A stretch of 64,000 nt of DNA from Bathynomus jamesi (taxonomy: Eukaryota; Arthropoda; Malacostraca; Isopoda; Cirolanidae). Positions 61,223-64,000 of the stretch are shown piece after piece. The position numbers and the translations under genes are program-made. The notes beneath the pieces are model-generated. The model saw nothing but the letters and a program-made list of their open reading frames with translations. It was not told the origin of the DNA and ran no database searches. Each line of letters opens with the position of its first letter. Within the stretch, counting starts at the first letter, position 1. Where the stretch lies: NCBI GenBank assembly GCA_023014485.1, contig JAJOZX010009083.1:119822-183821 (forward strand), in the 5' to 3' direction.

Positions 61223-61224
61223 TG

Positions 61225-62650
61225 TTTTAAAAAGCAATCAAGGACAATCCACTAACTAAATTCTTGGTTTGTCCAATGAAAGGTCATGTACTGAAAATTA
61301 AAAAAGCTTCAATTATTAACTGGGCCAGTGAAATGGTAAATGAATTCAATTGCCACAAATGTATGCTTTTTCATATAGGAGAGAATAATATAGAATTTTG
61401 GTGTGAAATGGATAGAGGCTGTAGATAAGGAAAAAGATAACCTATCCCAGAAAAGAAAGGCCCAAGCAACATTTTTTTTCAGGGTTTAAAAAAAATAAAA
61501 ATTTGGTCCACCCTCATTTTAATGGCATCTACTATCCATTTTTTGTGCAATTGAGCAGGTTTTGAGATAAATAATTTTATTTGGAAGAAATGTATATCTC
61601 TAAAGCTAGCTACTCAATTTCACAAAAAATGGATAGCAGATTCTGTTAAAATGCTTTAAAATACTGTACATCAAATAAATATTTTCTAGAATGTAATTTC
61701 ATATTCTTTATTGTAATCTAACGTAAAAATTACACTTCTTTTTACATGCTTACTCTTTTAGTCAGTATATTGCCTATTACAACAGAAAATATTTCAGTTT
61801 TCTATAATTACACACACTTCCACAGTTTGGGACAAAAACAAGTTTTTAATATTACACTGTAATTTGCAAGAAACACAAAACTTCATCTTCATCTAAGGCA
61901 ACAAGATGAATTAAGTCTTCAAAGTCTACTTCACAATTGGCACAGTTCATGGTCACAGAAACAAAGAAACAATTATTTGCTGCCAATTTTTAATAGATAT
62001 GGTAACATTAAATATTAATTTTTAATCTTATTAGTATTCATTTGAACAGCATATGAAACATTTTTTTTCATTATTTTTTACAAGAATTCTTAATATATTA
62101 TTGTTTTTCTAAGGTTTAAGGCGATGTATTCTGTGGAATATTGACCCCTTTCTTTAGTCTTCAACTAATATGGGGCATTCCAGGAGAGATCACCCAATGC
62201 ATGTCACCACTCTGACTTGGATTTTGATGAAAATTGACATATGGGGTTCTTTCGGGTGCTGATTTCACTGGTCAAAATAAAAAAAGTTCTATAACCATTA
62301 GTTTTTGAGATGTGGGCCCCACTTTACCACCTAACTTTAATGGGCAATAACTCCCAAACATTTTACTGTAGACCTATAAAATTATACATCTTTAGAATCA
62401 GCATGAGATCTATTAAATGATACCACATTCAAATGTGTAGAGCAATAATGAAAATTTTTTCCCCCTTTTTTATTTTTGACCCCCACCCTCCTAGGCAGTG
62501 AAATGAAAAAATTTTTTCATTTATTAAACTTCCATTAATTGTTAAAAGATACAAACAATAAAAAATGTGGGTATCAAGTTGCAAGATATTTTAAAAATTA
62601 CTGAAAAAATATGTACATTGTGAAATTTTGACATTTTTACGCCTGCAGAC
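61225..62650. other. upstream of APEH, no firm gene
   Basis: AT-rich DNA that should contain the APEH promoter and 5' UTR, but I see no convincing TATA or initiator. At 61950-61870 the minus strand reads TMNCANCEVDFEDLIHL and LDEDEVLCF, a CxxC segment like the N-terminal piece of the element at 42381-44589. The region may therefore be the 5' part of the DDE-type relic at 63190-64000. Confidence 0.4.
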
Positions 62651-62657
62651 TAAAATA

Positions 62658-63068
62658 CAGGGTGGGCCGTAAGTTTCCATACATAGGAAAAATAAACATT
62701 TTTTTATGGACAACCATTTTTATTTATATAATATGCTCTACATGGTTGCCATTGTTTTGAAACACATTTCAATACGTGTTCCCCACTGTTGATGAACACG
62801 CATTAGCACAGTTGACGTTATGCTTGTAATGGGGTTGGTGATACGTTCCTTTAGATGATTTATGTCTCGTATCTTTTCCTGATACACCATGGCCTTCAAG
62901 TGCCCCCAAAGATAGAAATCAAGGGGGGTGAGATCTGGGATCTGGGAGGCCACTCCACAGGACCACGCCGACCAATCCAAGCATCCAGAAACTGCTGATC
63001 CAAATACCGACGCACGTGAAGACCATAATTTAAATTTTCCTATGTATGGAAACTTACGGCCCACCCTG
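62658..63068 (-). mobile_element. mariner-type MITE with transposase remnant
   Basis: Inverted ends CAGGGTGGGCCGTAAGTTTC and complement, with TA on both sides; 411 bp. The minus strand reads [20 protein letters not shown] and QWGTRIEMCFKTMATM, the C terminus of a mariner transposase, joined directly to the 5' end by deletion. Confidence 0.88.
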
Positions 63069-63189
63069 TAGAGAACTATAAATGATATATTTGCATGGAT
63101 GAAAATAAACAGCAAAAATACAAATTGAACACACACATTACATCAAGTTGATTCATAATTACATGAGTTTTTTCACTCATTTTCTGGGA

Positions 63190-64000
63190 AAACATATTGA
63201 ATACACATTGTTCCTTGCTTTAAAGTTGGTGTGCTTAATAAACCTAAATTTTATCTCTTAATATGTGGCATGTATCTCTAATTTGTGGAAAGTAATAGTA
63301 AAACACTATATCCTGATGGGTGCAAAAGCTAACCTCAAAGTCATCAAATTCCTCATTATAAGAATGTACAAATCCCAACCATTTCTGATCATTTAAGTAC
63401 AAACTATGTACTCTCCTATTTTCGGATTAACTTCAACATTATCTTCACCCAGAAAAGCTTTGCTTATAATCCTCACCTCACCAACTTCATCAGAAGATAA
63501 TTCAAATGTTTTTATTTATTTTTGCATTAATAGGTACAAATCTGTGGAATTTTTGTGTTCCTGTTAGCCACATACTTTTTTCATATCTGTCACTTAAAAC
63601 TTTTCCATAGCTTCAATTTCTTCAGAATTTATTAAAAAAAAATTTATGCTGTCACTTATATTTGTTCAAACAAAATTCAAACATGTCTTCTGGTATTAAT
63701 ATTTGATTTGCGAATGTTCTCTGCATACTCGCTCTGGCTACAGATCTTTTCACTGTACCCCCAATCCCATCACAAGCGCTCTTACCATGGCTTTGTGGCA
63801 AAGAAATGCCACTCACATTCCAGCCCAAAATCTTCATGTTTACAAATGTTAACAAAGTTGAAACAATTTTTATATTGTCCTGCACATCCATCAGTAAATA
63901 ATGTAATTTTTTTATATGAAGGTGGGATTTTCCAATAATAGGTATGAGCGTATTTAAAAGTGTAAACCATTGTAGTGTTACGTTCTGTATTTGGAGATAA
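63190..64000 (-). pseudogene. DDE-type transposon protein relic, third copy (runs off the window)
   Basis: From the window edge: YWKIPPSYKKITLFTDGCAG then QYKNCFNFVNICKHEDFG and CEWHFFATKPW (63970-63782). Overlapping in another frame is LPQSHGKSACDGIGGTVKRS, then VARASMQRTFANQILIPED (63891-63652). Further on, 63420-63310 reads VHSLYLNDQKWLGFVHSYNE and EFDDFEVSF. The DGCAGQYKN, CDGIGGTVKR and WLG-V-SY blocks keep the order of the family seen at 3600-6445. A frameshift at about 63785 splits the first two. Confidence 0.7.

Overview
This is eukaryotic nuclear DNA, most probably from an arthropod and plausibly a crustacean. Coding sequence is split by GT-AG introns. Non-coding DNA is AT-rich and full of microsatellites. 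Transposon types typical of arthropod genomes make up most of the sequence: Tc1/mariner, hAT, Merlin, piggyBac-like and pogo-like MITEs, CR1/jockey-like and I-like LINEs, a Copia LTR element and tRNA-derived SINEs. The crustacean assignment is inference from the mix of elements; no marker proves it.

The only ordinary host gene I can support is one minus-strand gene for acylamino-acid-releasing enzyme (acylaminoacyl peptidase, APEH). It runs from an ATG at 61222 to a stop at 9227. Thirteen exons are recognisable: 61109-61222, 51366-51502, 50632-50745, 47700-47775, 47157-47361, 46628-46769, 45733-45907, 27207-27509, 26864-27095, 25969-26059, 25553-25632, 24967-25176 and 9227-9323. From the fourth recognised exon onward the splice phases join exactly, apart from one missing base in exon 46628-46769. 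The catalytic Ser, Asp and His are all present. One early exon was not found, and the propeller exons at 51.4, 50.7 and 46.7 kb carry frame lesions. The lesions point either to assembly indels or to a decaying copy. Introns of about 15.6 kb (9324-24966) and 18.2 kb (27510-45732) hold most of the mobile DNA.

Layout. 0-1.7 kb: two opposed LINE reverse transcriptase (RT) fragments. 2.0-6.5 kb: a Merlin relic and a multi-exon DDE-type transposon relic. 6.5-9.2 kb: a duplicated repeat block and another RT fragment. 9.6-21.4 kb: a nearly full-length I-like LINE (minus strand) whose 5' region is interrupted by a 5.6-kb Copia element with 543-bp LTRs. 21.4-24.5 kb: a DNA transposon of an unassigned family. 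24.9-27.5 kb: the APEH catalytic exons. 27.8-38.5 kb: a dense nest of a Tc1 element, an inverted pair of MITEs with a minisatellite, mariner MITEs, a 2.6-kb unassigned transposon, SINEs and a 1.8-kb transposon with perfect 8-bp target-site duplications (TSDs). 38.5-45.7 kb: a LINE, a mariner with a DD37E-like signature, and a second I-like LINE interrupted by an element with about 480-bp inverted arms. 45.7-50.8 kb: APEH propeller exons with two more DNA transposons. 52.1-57.2 kb: a 40/44-bp satellite holding nested insertions. 57.2-61.2 kb: a pogo-like MITE, a second Merlin relic, a nearly intact mariner and APEH exon 1. 61.2-64 kb: a MITE and the edge of another DDE-type element.

The most promising undescribed material is three DNA-transposon families I could not assign to a named superfamily. 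They are (i) CATGACTCCAG ends with 8-bp TSDs; (ii) elements with ends resembling GGGTGGTCC or GGCTGGGTCG that encode a probable RNase-H-fold protein; and (iii) proteins with an SDGCAGQYKN-type motif plus a small WLG-V-SY accessory domain.
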